From Tepidibacter mesophilus (GTDB lineage Bacteria; Bacillota; Clostridia; Peptostreptococcales; Peptostreptococcaceae): a stretch of 64,000 nt of DNA. The translations under genes and the position numbers were made by a program. The notes under the pieces are model-generated. The model saw only the letters and a program-made list of their open reading frames with translations, made no database searches and had not been told where the DNA came from. The stretch is taken from assembly GCF_002724055.1 (NCBI RefSeq), contig NZ_BDQY01000014.1:22257-86256 (forward strand), in the 5' to 3' direction. This document shows, in pieces, positions 9,501 through 17,114 of this stretch (position 1 is its first letter; each line of letters begins with the position of its first letter).

Positions 9501-10580
9501 AATTCAGCAATAGTTCCATCAGATTGGTTATATCCATCTAAAGATAATTCACCAGGAGAATATGCTACAACTATATTTACTGGAAATGAAGGGGTAAAAT
9601 TCCCAACTGAATCAGGAGATTACTATATCGCCTTTAGAACAGGAAAAGATGGAAATGTTATTAGAGAAGGGATATATGGAGCATTTACAGTAGAAGAAAA
9701 AACAGAGCTTACAATATCTAAATCAGTTGTAGGTGGAAATCAAATAAAAGAAAAAAATAATTTTAAATTAGAATATACAATTCAACCTCCAAAAGAAATA
9801 CCAGCTATAAGCACTTTTAAAGAAAATGGAGTATATAAAGATAAGATATCCTTAACTAATATAAAAATAACAGATGAATATCCTCAATATATAGAAAATA
9901 ATTTAACATCAGGACAAAAAATTATAAAATATATTGACGATATAGAATTCATTAAAGATACAAGTAACGGTAAAACTGTATATAGATATAACGGTGATCC
10001 AATAAAGGTTGAGGTTAATTTAAATGCTAAAAAAACAGGAAATTATCTTTTAAGTGAAGGGAATAAATCAAAAATAACTTTTACTGACTTTAATGAAAAA
10101 GCAAATAGAGAGCAGGAATTTGATTCAATTAATATAACTGTTGTTGAAGATGAAATTGAAATAACAACAGGAATGTTTATTAATGGAGAATTTAAGGAGA
10201 ATAGTAATGTTAATTTAGTAAAAGGATTTGATATAGACTTAGGTGTAAAAGTTGAGAATATTAGAAATCAAGATATAATATTAGAAGTTGAAGATGAAAG
10301 TAAAATAAATATACTTAAAGATAAAATAAAGATATATGGAAGTATAGATAAAAATGACATTAATTTCAATAAGTCGCTTTCTAATATCAACATCACTACA
10401 GACGGAAAAAAAATTAAAATTGAAACTTCAAATATAGAAGATATAAAAAATTATATTGTTATATATAATGTAGAATCATTAAAAAATACATCTATAGGTT
10501 CTTCTGACATTGGCATAAAAGTTAATTTAGAAAAAGCAACACATCAAATAAATATTGTACCATTACCTAATTTAGAATAA
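6501..10580 (+). CDS. Secreted SdrD/VWA/PA14 multidomain protein, candidate pilus-tip adhesin
   Basis: I place the start at the ATG at 6501, behind AGGAGGGGG, giving 1359 residues; an in-frame ATG at 6459 lies inside the previous gene. A signal peptide covers about 1-27 (ends 'TPVYG'). Domains in order: SdrD B-like (about 34-133, 'DVNENGIWDSGEKGVEDI'), von Willebrand A (about 195-460) with MIDAS 'DTSGSM' and 'MTDGVA', Ig-like or OmpL47-like strands (about 565-735), and a PA14-like segment (about 865-1010, 'YKFGMNSDDGCKGYITVGG'). The C-terminus has no LPXTG or membrane anchor. It follows the last prepilin by 16 bp and ends at a strong terminator. A VWA protein at the end of a minor-pilin operon recalls PilY1/PilC1 and VWA-bearing tip pilins, but no PilY1 beta-propeller is visible. 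Confidence 0.8.
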   Translation: MEKKFKKIISICVIMCMIITTFTPVYGNPNKDEKISGYVWEDVNENGIWDSGEKGVEDIIIYSYNGNADKKEWNYRTTSSSNGYYSVSAKNSGKDNIIKVDLEELNNRGYELTTNKYDSKVNPTNGKSYKMKPSTDIHIGLVKIKEDTSPSNLMDISRSIDEVKMKKEDYFDIRYTITPKPILREQDSSKKDIILIIDTSGSMRWIPTQNREPYYYNETSRLTIMKNVAKNFVDKFENSQNFNIGLVEYSSYASKVSDIKSVPSRAQNLKNSIDGLGVNGATNIGDGIRIAKSMLDADTSAKEKYIILMTDGVATAYSKDINGSRNYSDVTDVYNSDSSYKGKYYRRLDDYMGSNINDIIYHNKLDEFRTAYYLKDYLSYLGNQQGDEASLNYAKNVVDEKIKKSDDITSFFVVGFGSGAGSSNEEIANTAGAKGQYYSTQNSSTLQKLYDQFAEGILNSISGKIHFEETITAQNNEQVRDILHTDNLPESFHVDNNKIIGDMDITYKLNQEKTLYVADPVSFTVRYKLDRQGIYTFGDNKNSFANIDILDKSDKKYLEALSIEIKDKPEKPIFTQTPTTWTNQNVEVSIQYSNDSEIREYKIDDNPWQTYNEPITVTSNAIIQARGVDELDQYSINSLSITNIDKVQPTGNINITPTTNQDVTLTLIANDIGSGVKSVQKPDGTWVEGDTTTYKVSENGTYTFNIVDIAGNTGTATATVNNLKKNLPEINIKVRDTLGDRNTLNIPSTNADRKVDKIDLSIGLQGDAYADISVKGENVDFFEYQFIKNSKTPTNDWESIKLNGETINQDVVKEKQGYLNKRSYDVSHMKTMQNKSDWNNPELVFESPFDATVYKPTTYSTTSSEYGKWEEYKKEDGTKEKRWITNSVFMNEMDIAWSSGNINLDYKEASKFWGYIKVPKDGNYKFGMNSDDGCKGYITVGGNTKKFVDMFKVQGSRFGSSNEGYDLKAGEYYPIYLEYFNWGGRAHFQMVYSDNKTINKNSAIVPSDWLYPSKDNSPGEYATTIFTGNEGVKFPTESGDYYIAFRTGKDGNVIREGIYGAFTVEEKTELTISKSVVGGNQIKEKNNFKLEYTIQPPKEIPAISTFKENGVYKDKISLTNIKITDEYPQYIENNLTSGQKIIKYIDDIEFIKDTSNGKTVYRYNGDPIKVEVNLNAKKTGNYLLSEGNKSKITFTDFNEKANREQEFDSINITVVEDEIEITTGMFINGEFKENSNVNLVKGFDIDLGVKVENIRNQDIILEVEDESKINILKDKIKIYGSIDKNDINFNKSLSNINITTDGKKIKIETSNIEDIKNYIVIYNVESLKNTSIGSSDIGIKVNLEKATHQINIVPLPNLE

Positions 10581-10594
10581 GTTATAACATTAAA

Positions 10595-10637
10595 AAGAAT
10601 AAAGAGTAGATAAAATCCGTATCTACTCTTTATTCTT
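10595..10637 (+). terminator. Terminator of the pilus operon
   Basis: An 18-bp perfect inverted repeat (AAGAATAAAGAGTAGATA and its complement) with a 7-nt loop starts 14 nt after the stop codon. It ends in TTTATTCTT. Confidence 0.85.
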
Positions 10638-10830
10638 ATACATACAAGATTATTATATGATTTATAACTGTTAGATAATATTAATATCAGAACCTAAACA
10701 ATAAAAGGATATCTACATACACTTATAGAAATATATATTAAGGGATATTAACAATATAACAAAAATATAGAGTGATTTTGTAGAATGTTTTGACAAACAA
10801 TGATATAATACAATATTGTATCTCAATAAA

Positions 10831-10873
10831 GTGAAACTTAATTCAGATGGAGTTTTTGCTTTCGGATAAAAAC
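10831..10873 (+). repeat. Two-box dispersed motif, copy 1 (boxes fused)
   Basis: This leader of the SEC-C gene carries a 5' box GAAACTTAATTCAGATGGAG directly joined to a 3' box GCTTTCGGATAAA. The same boxes recur at 12023-12104 and, inverted, at 18812-18937, separated there by a variable spacer. Identity and function are unknown. The remainder of 10640-10830 is AT-rich with no other feature I can support. Confidence 0.6.
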
Positions 10874-10905
10874 AAATGAATAAAATGTGAGGGAGGAAAC
10901 ACAAC

Positions 10906-11973
10906 TTGGTAGGAAGAAATGATTTATGTCCATGTAATAGTGGAAAAAAATATAAAAAATGCTGTTTAAATAAAGATAAAAAAAATTCTATGTTACAACA
11001 AAAAGTTGATTTTTCACAAAAGCACGATATAACTACGACTCAAAAACTATATGCTTATTCTAGAAAAGATAAATTCTATGATGAATATATTAATGCTCAA
11101 CACAAATTTTATATCGTAGACGATAAAGAAATAAATTCTAAATTCAATTCATTCTTTAATACATATTACCTTCAAGACTATATAACTAGTGAAAATAAGA
11201 CTATAGCAATATCATTCTTTGAAGAAAACAAAGATAAATTAAATATAATAGAAAAGAATATATTAAAGAGCAAATTAAAATCTTACATAACTATATATAA
11301 AATATTAAATATAGAAGAAGATAAAGCTGTACTTAAAGACTTAATACTTGATAAAGAAACTTATATAGAAGATATAAATGTATTAAAAGATTTAAAAGCT
11401 GGAGAATTAATAATAGGTAGAACGGCTAATGTTGTAGAAGTAAACAAATTTATAGATACTGTATTATCTATATCTGAAAGAATAAAAGATGTTATAATAG
11501 CTGATATTAATAATATATATGAAAAGAATAAAGATGTTTATAAGCAAATGGAAACATTCCTAATATACAATACAAATATATTCTACAAATATATACAACA
11601 ACTAATAGAGCCTAAAATAGGAGAATATCTAAAAGAAAAGAAAACAACTTCTAACACAGAAAATAATAATATAGAAAAACAAGTAGATACTAAAAAAATA
11701 GATGATTCTCAAGAAGTGTGTGAAGTTGAAAATCTTATAACAGAAAATATAGAAGATGCTTATAAAGAGGCGGCTTTAACTATATGGGAAGAATACAAGA
11801 ATAATAACGAAGTAAAGGGAACTGAAAATGGGTGGGCTTCAGCGGTTGAATACCATGCTAAAAAAGAAGATGGAGTAAATGTAACTCAAAGTGCCATAGC
11901 TAAAAAATATAAAGTAAGTCCAAGTACTTTAGGAAAAAGATATAAAGAAATAAAATCAGTGCATAAAATATAA
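10906..11973 (+). CDS. SEC-C zinc-motif protein with C-terminal helix-turn-helix
   Basis: The TTG start at 10906 follows GAGGGAGGAA. The N-terminus is a SEC-C metal-binding motif ('GRNDLCPCNSGKKYKKCC', pattern CxC-x8-CC), which binds zinc in SecA and many other proteins. The middle (about 40-285) is helical, Lys/Glu-rich and unassigned. The C-terminal 65 residues contain 'GWASAVEYHAKK' then 'VTQSAIAKKYKVSPSTLGKRY', a helix-turn-helix seen in a group of clostridial SEC-C proteins and reminiscent of TFIIB/cyclin-type repeats. DNA or RNA binding is inferred. It is monocistronic, and its stop codon lies in a perfect hairpin. It shares the two-box leader motif with the next gene, so the two may be co-regulated. 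Confidence 0.72.
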   Translation: MVGRNDLCPCNSGKKYKKCCLNKDKKNSMLQQKVDFSQKHDITTTQKLYAYSRKDKFYDEYINAQHKFYIVDDKEINSKFNSFFNTYYLQDYITSENKTIAISFFEENKDKLNIIEKNILKSKLKSYITIYKILNIEEDKAVLKDLILDKETYIEDINVLKDLKAGELIIGRTANVVEVNKFIDTVLSISERIKDVIIADINNIYEKNKDVYKQMETFLIYNTNIFYKYIQQLIEPKIGEYLKEKKTTSNTENNNIEKQVDTKKIDDSQEVCEVENLITENIEDAYKEAALTIWEEYKNNNEVKGTENGWASAVEYHAKKEDGVNVTQSAIAKKYKVSPSTLGKRYKEIKSVHKI

Positions 11974-11996
11974 CATAGATTATATTTTATGCACTG
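11957..11996 (+). terminator. Perfect hairpin over the SEC-C gene stop codon
   Basis: A 16-bp perfect stem (CAGTGCATAAAATATA and complement) with an 8-nt loop includes the TAA stop in its 5' arm. No T-tract follows, so it may be a weak terminator or an RNA-stability element. Confidence 0.55.
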
Positions 11997-12022
11997 TGAT
12001 ATAATATTCATATATGGTAATT

Positions 12023-12104
12023 GTTTCACTAATTCAGAAACTGTAGAGTTCTTAGTTCTAGCTGTAAGAGTGTAGAGTATTTGAACTTTTAGCTTTCGGA
12101 TAAA
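12023..12104 (+). repeat. Two-box dispersed motif, copy 2
   Basis: The 5' box appears as CACTAATTCAGA...GAGTTCTTAGTT, then about 35 variable nt, then the 3' box GAACTTTTAGCTTTCGGATA. It ends about 20 nt before the next start codon, so it would be transcribed as leader RNA. Confidence 0.6.
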
Positions 12105-12125
12105 TATGTAGAAAGAGGGATAATA

Positions 12126-12503
12126 ATGAGTCTAACTTTAGGAAAAGAAATAGCTGTTTCAACTAGTTATATAAAATCAAACCCCGCTGTACCTATTTAT
12201 AAAGGAGAAGAAACACTTGAAAACTTATTTGGGATGATATATCACATAGAAATAGGATTTTATGAAAAAGAAAAAGAAAAAATAAAAGAATATATTATAG
12301 TGGATTTTAAAGATTACACTTTAGCTAAAGCAGATAAAGAAGATTTACTTGATAAAGCTAGAGAGTACTGTAAAATAAAAGGAAAAGATTTAGAATCTAA
12401 TGTTGAAATATTCTTATTAGATAACGAAGAAACTGAAAGTTTCGTAGAAAAATTATTTGATAATATGAAATTTATAAGAGGGTTAACTACTAAAAGGGGT
12501 TAG
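12126..12503 (+). CDS. Uncharacterised 125-residue protein
   Basis: An ATG at 12126 follows AGAGGGATAATA. The protein is acidic and soluble, with no signal peptide or membrane helix. It looks like a compact alpha/beta fold: 'HIEIGFYEKEKEKIKEYIIVDFKDY' resembles two beta strands around a turn, followed by helices 'KEDLLDKAREYCKIKG' and 'TESFVEKLFDNMKFI'. I do not recognise the family. It carries the same leader motif as the SEC-C gene upstream and ends in its own terminator, so it is probably transcribed alone. Ribosome site and codon use are normal for the window, so it is very likely real. Confidence 0.7.
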   Translation: MSLTLGKEIAVSTSYIKSNPAVPIYKGEETLENLFGMIYHIEIGFYEKEKEKIKEYIIVDFKDYTLAKADKEDLLDKAREYCKIKGKDLESNVEIFLLDNEETESFVEKLFDNMKFIRGLTTKRG

Positions 12504-12514
12504 TCCTCTTTTTA
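12492..12514 (+). terminator. Terminator overlapping the 12126 gene stop
   Basis: AAAAGGGG-TTAGT-CCTCTTTTTATTT forms an 8-bp stem with one G-T wobble and a T-tract. The TAG stop lies at the loop. Confidence 0.7.
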
Positions 12515-12593
12515 TTTTAAATAAAAATAACAGAATATTCAAAATTGATTAAAAGTGATATAATTATACTAACTAAAGGGGGAGGAAATTAAA

Positions 12594-14576
12594 ATGAATT
12601 TTAATAAGATAAGCGTAAGGTTGATTTCTGTTTCTGCACTATTAATATTGATTCCTATGATGCTAGTTGGATATTTTTCATATGATAAAGCAGCTCAAAT
12701 AATTAGTCAAAGCGAGCTTAGTAAGAGTGAAACATCTATAAGACAATTGAATGATAACCTAAACTTAGAGATAGACAACAAGTACAAGATATTTCAAGGA
12801 TTAGATCAATCAGTTAGAAAAACTAATGATGAGGATATATTAGAGTTATTTAAAGAGTTTAGTCAAAACAATAAAGATATTTTACTTGTTTATATAGGAC
12901 AATCAGATAAAACCATGAGGACTTATCCTGAAGTTGAATTTCCTGAGGGATATGATCCAACTGAAAGAGGATGGTATATAGAAGCTATGTCTAGTGATAA
13001 GCTTGTTTGGTCAAAGACTTATGTAGATGCAGTTACAAACAAAAACGTAATAACATTATCTGTGAAATTATATGATGAGAATAATAATATAAAAGGAGTT
13101 CTAGCTGTAGATATACTACTTGATAGTATAGGGGAGTTAACAAAAAGTATAGATTTAGGAGAGGGTACAGATATTATAATAGGAGACCATGAAGGCAAAA
13201 TAGCATTTTATAAAGATGAATCTAAGATTGGAACTGATTTAAAGCAGACGGTATGGGGAAAACAAATATATGAGAATAAAAATGGAAGTATAGAATATGA
13301 AGCAAAAGACGACAAAGAAATATTTAAAGGTAAAAAATACATAACATTTGACAACAATGATACTATAGGATGGCAGATAATAAGTGTATTTGATAAAGGA
13401 ATAATAGAAAATGAGACTCGTTCTATTTATGAAATATCACTAATAGTGGGGATAATAACAACTATAGTATCTATTATAATAAGTATATACATATCATTTG
13501 GTATAACTAAACCCATAAATAAAATAGTAAAAAGCATGGATGAGGTTGGAAAAGGGAATTTTACTATAAAAAATAAACTGAAAACTAAAACAGAAATAAA
13601 ATTAATATCACAAGGTCTTAATAATATGATAGAAAAAATAAAAAATCTAGTAATAAACGTTGAAGATATATCGAAAAGTACACACAGTATATCTTCAGAT
13701 TTAGTAGACATATCTTCAACCACGGCAACGTCTATAAATGAAGTAGCTCAAGCTATAGAAGAAATAGCAACAGGAGCAACTTCACAAGCTAGTGAAACTG
13801 ATGAATCACTATCAAAAATGAAGAAGCTTGGAGACTTTATAGACCAGGTATCTAATGTAGCTGAAGATATGGCTGTTGATTCGGATAAAGTAAAAAATTT
13901 CAATGAAATGGGTATTCAAACTATATTATTGTTAAAAAATAAGAATGTAGATACATTAAATATAGTTAAAAGTATTGAAAATCAGTTTAAAGAGCAGATA
14001 TCAAAATCTATGCAAATAAATAATATAAGTGAAACCATAACTCAAATAGCAGAACAGACAAATCTATTAGCTTTAAATGCAACAATAGAGGCAGCTAGAG
14101 CGGGAGAACATGGTAGAGGATTTGCAGTGGTAGCTCAAGAGGTTAAAAAGCTAGCAGAAGCTACTACTCAGCAAGTAAAAGAGATTGCAGAAATAGTAAA
14201 CAATATCCAAGTAGAGACTAATGAGACAAGTAAGATTATGAGTGAAGCATCATATATAATTAATGAGCAGAATGAAGTTGTAGAAAAAACAGAAAAATTA
14301 TTTAAGGATATAGATGATATTACTTATGGAATGATAGAAAAAACTATTGATATAAAAGATATGTTGAAAAATATAAATGTAAGTAAAGTAGAATTCGTAG
14401 ATTCTATGGAAAAAATAGCATATGTAACAGAAGAGACAGCAGCATCTACTCAGCAAGTATCTGCATATGCTGAACAACAAGTAAGAGATATAGAAAAATT
14501 GAACAATTTAGCTAAAAGTCTTAATTCAAGCATTGATGAATTGACGAGCAATATACAAGAATTCAAGATAAGGTAA
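12594..14576 (+). CDS. Methyl-accepting chemotaxis protein with extracellular Cache domain
   Basis: A 660-residue chemoreceptor. Topology: membrane helix at about 10-30; extracellular dCache-type sensor at about 35-270, with '[18 protein letters not shown]' and '[18 protein letters not shown]', typical of small-molecule-binding Cache_1 domains; second helix at about 277-300; HAMP at about 300-355; and a cytoplasmic signalling domain with the hairpin tip '[20 protein letters not shown]', which binds CheW/CheA. The ligand is not predictable; many relatives sense amino acids. A strong GGGGGAGGA ribosome site precedes the ATG and a dedicated terminator follows, so it is monocistronic. No che or flagellar genes are nearby. 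Confidence 0.93.
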   Translation: MNFNKISVRLISVSALLILIPMMLVGYFSYDKAAQIISQSELSKSETSIRQLNDNLNLEIDNKYKIFQGLDQSVRKTNDEDILELFKEFSQNNKDILLVYIGQSDKTMRTYPEVEFPEGYDPTERGWYIEAMSSDKLVWSKTYVDAVTNKNVITLSVKLYDENNNIKGVLAVDILLDSIGELTKSIDLGEGTDIIIGDHEGKIAFYKDESKIGTDLKQTVWGKQIYENKNGSIEYEAKDDKEIFKGKKYITFDNNDTIGWQIISVFDKGIIENETRSIYEISLIVGIITTIVSIIISIYISFGITKPINKIVKSMDEVGKGNFTIKNKLKTKTEIKLISQGLNNMIEKIKNLVINVEDISKSTHSISSDLVDISSTTATSINEVAQAIEEIATGATSQASETDESLSKMKKLGDFIDQVSNVAEDMAVDSDKVKNFNEMGIQTILLLKNKNVDTLNIVKSIENQFKEQISKSMQINNISETITQIAEQTNLLALNATIEAARAGEHGRGFAVVAQEVKKLAEATTQQVKEIAEIVNNIQVETNETSKIMSEASYIINEQNEVVEKTEKLFKDIDDITYGMIEKTIDIKDMLKNINVSKVEFVDSMEKIAYVTEETAASTQQVSAYAEQQVRDIEKLNNLAKSLNSSIDELTSNIQEFKIR

Positions 14577-14580
14577 AAAT

Positions 14581-14619
14581 AAAAGTCATGTTATTATTAA
14601 AAGTAATAACATGACTTTT
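14581..14619 (+). terminator. Terminator of the chemoreceptor gene
   Basis: A 16-bp stem (AAAAGTCATGTTATTA and complement) with a 7-nt loop runs into TTTTTAA. The A-rich 5' side would allow bidirectional action. Confidence 0.82.
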
Positions 14620-14692
14620 TAAGTATTTGCAAATAATAATATATATGATATAAACTACATATAGCATTGTTAATTAAAGAGGAGTGAATAAA

Positions 14693-15019
14693 ATGGACAT
14701 TATAGGAATAGAAGAAATACAGGCTTACGAAAACATATATCAATACAAAATATTTAAGTATGATGATATAATAGAACTAGGAAACGAAGAAAAATTTATA
14801 TGTGATTTGAAATTTATACAATTAAATATAAACCCTTTGTATAAGGATAGAGGAATTGATGAAAGTGTAGGATATGCTGTCGTTGAGAATTTATCTGAAA
14901 ATATAGAAATATCACACTATAGTTTCGAAAAAAAGATAAAAAATTTCATAATGCAAGAAATTCCTTTAATAAATATGAAAGAAACGTCTATAAATGTAAT
15001 TTTCAGTCTAAATAAATAA
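14693..15019 (+). CDS. Uncharacterised 108-residue protein
   Basis: The ATG at 14693 is preferred over the in-frame GTG at 14684, because the AGAGGAG site lies 9-10 nt before the ATG and overlaps the GTG. The product is acidic and soluble. It has a beta-rich look ('YQYKIFKYDDIIEL', 'EKFICDLKFIQLNINP') and a helix near the C-terminus ('FEKKIKNFIMQEIP'). I cannot name a family. It lies between the chemoreceptor terminator and a Spo0E-like gene 60 nt downstream with no terminator between, so the two may be co-transcribed. Confidence 0.6.
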   Translation: MDIIGIEEIQAYENIYQYKIFKYDDIIELGNEEKFICDLKFIQLNINPLYKDRGIDESVGYAVVENLSENIEISHYSFEKKIKNFIMQEIPLINMKETSINVIFSLNK

Positions 15020-15079
15020 AATGAAATTTGTTGATTTTTACTTCATCATAGTGTAAATTTATAAAGGGGGGCGGGTTAT

Positions 15080-15256
15080 ATGCAAAATATTAACGATTTA
15101 CAGATTAATATAGAGGTAATGAGGGGAAAACTCAATAAATTGATAGAGAACAACAATTTTAAACTTGTTAATAAAGAAATAATAGATTTAAGTCAAGAAT
15201 TAGATGTTTTATTAGATAATTATGTTAAAATGAAGAAAGATAGTATATTATCATGA
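15080..15256 (+). CDS. Spo0E-family aspartyl-phosphate phosphatase (58 residues)
   Basis: A short gene with a strong AAAGGGGGGCGG ribosome site and ATG at 15080. The protein folds as two helices: 'QINIEVMRGKLNKLIE' and 'NKEIIDLSQELDVLLDNYVK'. The second carries the Spo0E signature SQELD followed by a hydrophobic pair and Tyr. Spo0E proteins of 50-60 residues dephosphorylate Spo0A~P or other response regulators and so restrain sporulation. This is a sequence-level family match; the actual target regulator is inference. A strong terminator follows at 15295. Its small size makes it easy to miss. Confidence 0.85.
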   Translation: MQNINDLQINIEVMRGKLNKLIENNNFKLVNKEIIDLSQELDVLLDNYVKMKKDSILS

Positions 15257-15294
15257 AATAAACTAAAGCATTATATATTTACATATAAAACTTA

Positions 15295-15341
15295 AAAGTC
15301 CTATTTATAGATATATGGTTGATATTTATAAATAGGACTTT
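15295..15341 (+). terminator. Terminator after the Spo0E-like gene
   Basis: A 15-bp perfect stem (AAAGTCCTATTTATA and complement) with a 17-nt loop, flanked by A and T runs. Confidence 0.75.
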
Positions 15342-15391
15342 CAATTTGGGAATTTTTAAATAATAAAAACATATAAGAAAGGATAATAAAT

Positions 15392-16990
15392 ATGATAAGG
15401 ATATCAAATATAAAGATGGATATAGATGAGGATATAAAAAATATTGAACAAAAAATATTAAAAAAATTAAGAATAAGAGAAGAAGAATTAATAGAATATA
15501 CAATATTTAAAGAGTCAATAGATGCTAGAAAAAGAGGAAAAATAAACTTTATATATACAGTAGATGTTAACGTTAAACAGGAAAATAATATATTAAAAAA
15601 GATAAAAAGCAACGATGTTAGATTGAGCCCACAGTTACAGTATAATGATGTGAAAATGGGAAACAAAGAGTTAGGAGAAAGACCTGTGATTATAGGAATG
15701 GGACCTGCTGGACTATTCGCTTCATTAGTACTTGCCCAAAGAGGTTATAATCCTATAGTTTTAGAAAGGGGAATGGATGTTGATAAAAGAACAAAAGATG
15801 TAAACTTATTTTGGAGAACAGGAAAAATAAATGAAGATTCTAATGTTCAATTTGGAGAAGGAGGAGCAGGTACTTTTTCAGACGGTAAATTGACTACAAG
15901 AATAAAAGATTTGAGATGTAGAAAGGTTCTTGAAGAATTAGTTATATCGGGAGCACCAGATGAAATACTATACTCTCATAAACCCCATGTTGGAACTGAT
16001 ATATTAAAGGAAGTTGTAAAAAATATGAGGCAAAGAATAATAGAACTTGGTGGAGAAGTTAGATTTGATTCTAAGGTTACAGATATTAAAGTTGAAAATG
16101 ACTCAATAGTTAGCGTTGAGGTAAATAATGAATATATAATAGATACTAGTATAATTATACTAGCAATAGGTCATAGTGCTAGAGATACTTATGAGATGTT
16201 AAATAATAGAAATGTAAAAATAATCCAGAAACCATTTGCTATAGGTGCAAGAATTGAACATCCCCAAGTAATGATAAATAAATCTCAGTATAAAGAGTTT
16301 TATGATCATCCAAGACTGGGAGCAGCTGATTATAGACTTATTTACCATACAGAAAAAGGAAGAACTACATACACATTTTGTATGTGTCCTGGAGGAAGCG
16401 TTATAGCATCATCGTCATCTAAAGGAGAACTTGTTACAAATGGAATGAGTGAACATTCAAGAAATAAGGAAAATGCAAATAGCGCTCTTTTAGTAAATGT
16501 AGGCCCCGAAGATTTTGAGAGTGATCATCCGCTAGAAGGTGTTTACTTCCAGCAAAAATATGAAAGGTTAGCATTTGAATTAGGAGGAAAAAACTACAAA
16601 GCACCAGTTCAACTAGTGGGCGATTTTTTAAATGATACAAAATCCACTCAAATTAAAAGTGTAAAACCTTCATATAAGCCGGGATATACTCTTACAGACC
16701 TAAGAATGTGCCTTCCAAATTTCGTAGTTGAAGCAATGAAAGAAGGTTTGGTAAATCTTGATAAGAAACTAGATGGGTTTGCACTTAATGATGCAGTACT
16801 TACAGGGGTTGAAACGAGATCATCATCTCCTATAAGAATAGTAAGAGATGAATACGGATTTGAATCTGTAAATATATCTGGACTTTATCCTGCGGGAGAA
16901 GGCGCTGGATATGCTGGAGGAATAGTATCTGCTGCGGTTGATGGAATAAAAGTAGCTGAGAGTATAATAAATAAATATAGAAAAATTTAA
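15392..16990 (+). CDS. FAD-dependent dehydrogenase (COG2509 family)
   Basis: A 532-residue flavoprotein. An N-terminal accessory region (about 1-85) is followed by a Rossmann dinucleotide fold: 'VIIGMGPAGLFASLVLAQRG' with the GxGxxG pattern, then the 'VLERG' ribose-binding acid. The family signature 'NVQFGEGGAGTFSDGKL' and a C-terminal FAD motif 'GLYPAGEGAGYAGGIVSAA' are both present. These proteins are common in anaerobic Firmicutes; the substrate is unknown, so the annotation stays generic. The ATG at 15392 follows AGAAAGGATAA. It stands alone between a terminator and the Na/Pi transporter promoter region. Confidence 0.88.
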   Translation: MIRISNIKMDIDEDIKNIEQKILKKLRIREEELIEYTIFKESIDARKRGKINFIYTVDVNVKQENNILKKIKSNDVRLSPQLQYNDVKMGNKELGERPVIIGMGPAGLFASLVLAQRGYNPIVLERGMDVDKRTKDVNLFWRTGKINEDSNVQFGEGGAGTFSDGKLTTRIKDLRCRKVLEELVISGAPDEILYSHKPHVGTDILKEVVKNMRQRIIELGGEVRFDSKVTDIKVENDSIVSVEVNNEYIIDTSIIILAIGHSARDTYEMLNNRNVKIIQKPFAIGARIEHPQVMINKSQYKEFYDHPRLGAADYRLIYHTEKGRTTYTFCMCPGGSVIASSSSKGELVTNGMSEHSRNKENANSALLVNVGPEDFESDHPLEGVYFQQKYERLAFELGGKNYKAPVQLVGDFLNDTKSTQIKSVKPSYKPGYTLTDLRMCLPNFVVEAMKEGLVNLDKKLDGFALNDAVLTGVETRSSSPIRIVRDEYGFESVNISGLYPAGEGAGYAGGIVSAAVDGIKVAESIINKYRKI

Positions 16991-16997
16991 TATGAAA

Positions 16998-17055
16998 TTA
17001 ACAATTTTAATAAAAAATTAATATTTTTAACATAAACTTAACATTCCTCTTGTTG
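16998..17055 (+). promoter_or_regulatory. TTAACA direct repeats, candidate Pho box
   Basis: TTAACA occurs at 16998, 17027 and 17038; the last two are exactly 11 nt apart (5-nt spacer), and TTGTTG at 17050 is a degenerate fourth. Gram-positive PhoP sites are TTAACA-like hexamers with 5-nt spacers. The position, about 70-110 nt before a Na/Pi cotransporter gene, fits. Confidence 0.6.
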
Positions 17056-17114
17056 AAATTTGATACAATTAGACAGTAAAAAAACAAAGATTACAGATTC
17101 AAGGAGGACTAATA

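Noticed and set aside
12541..12566. Sigma-A promoter for the chemoreceptor
   Set aside because: TATAAT is present, but the nearest TTGATT is only 8 nt away, so no valid -35 could be paired.
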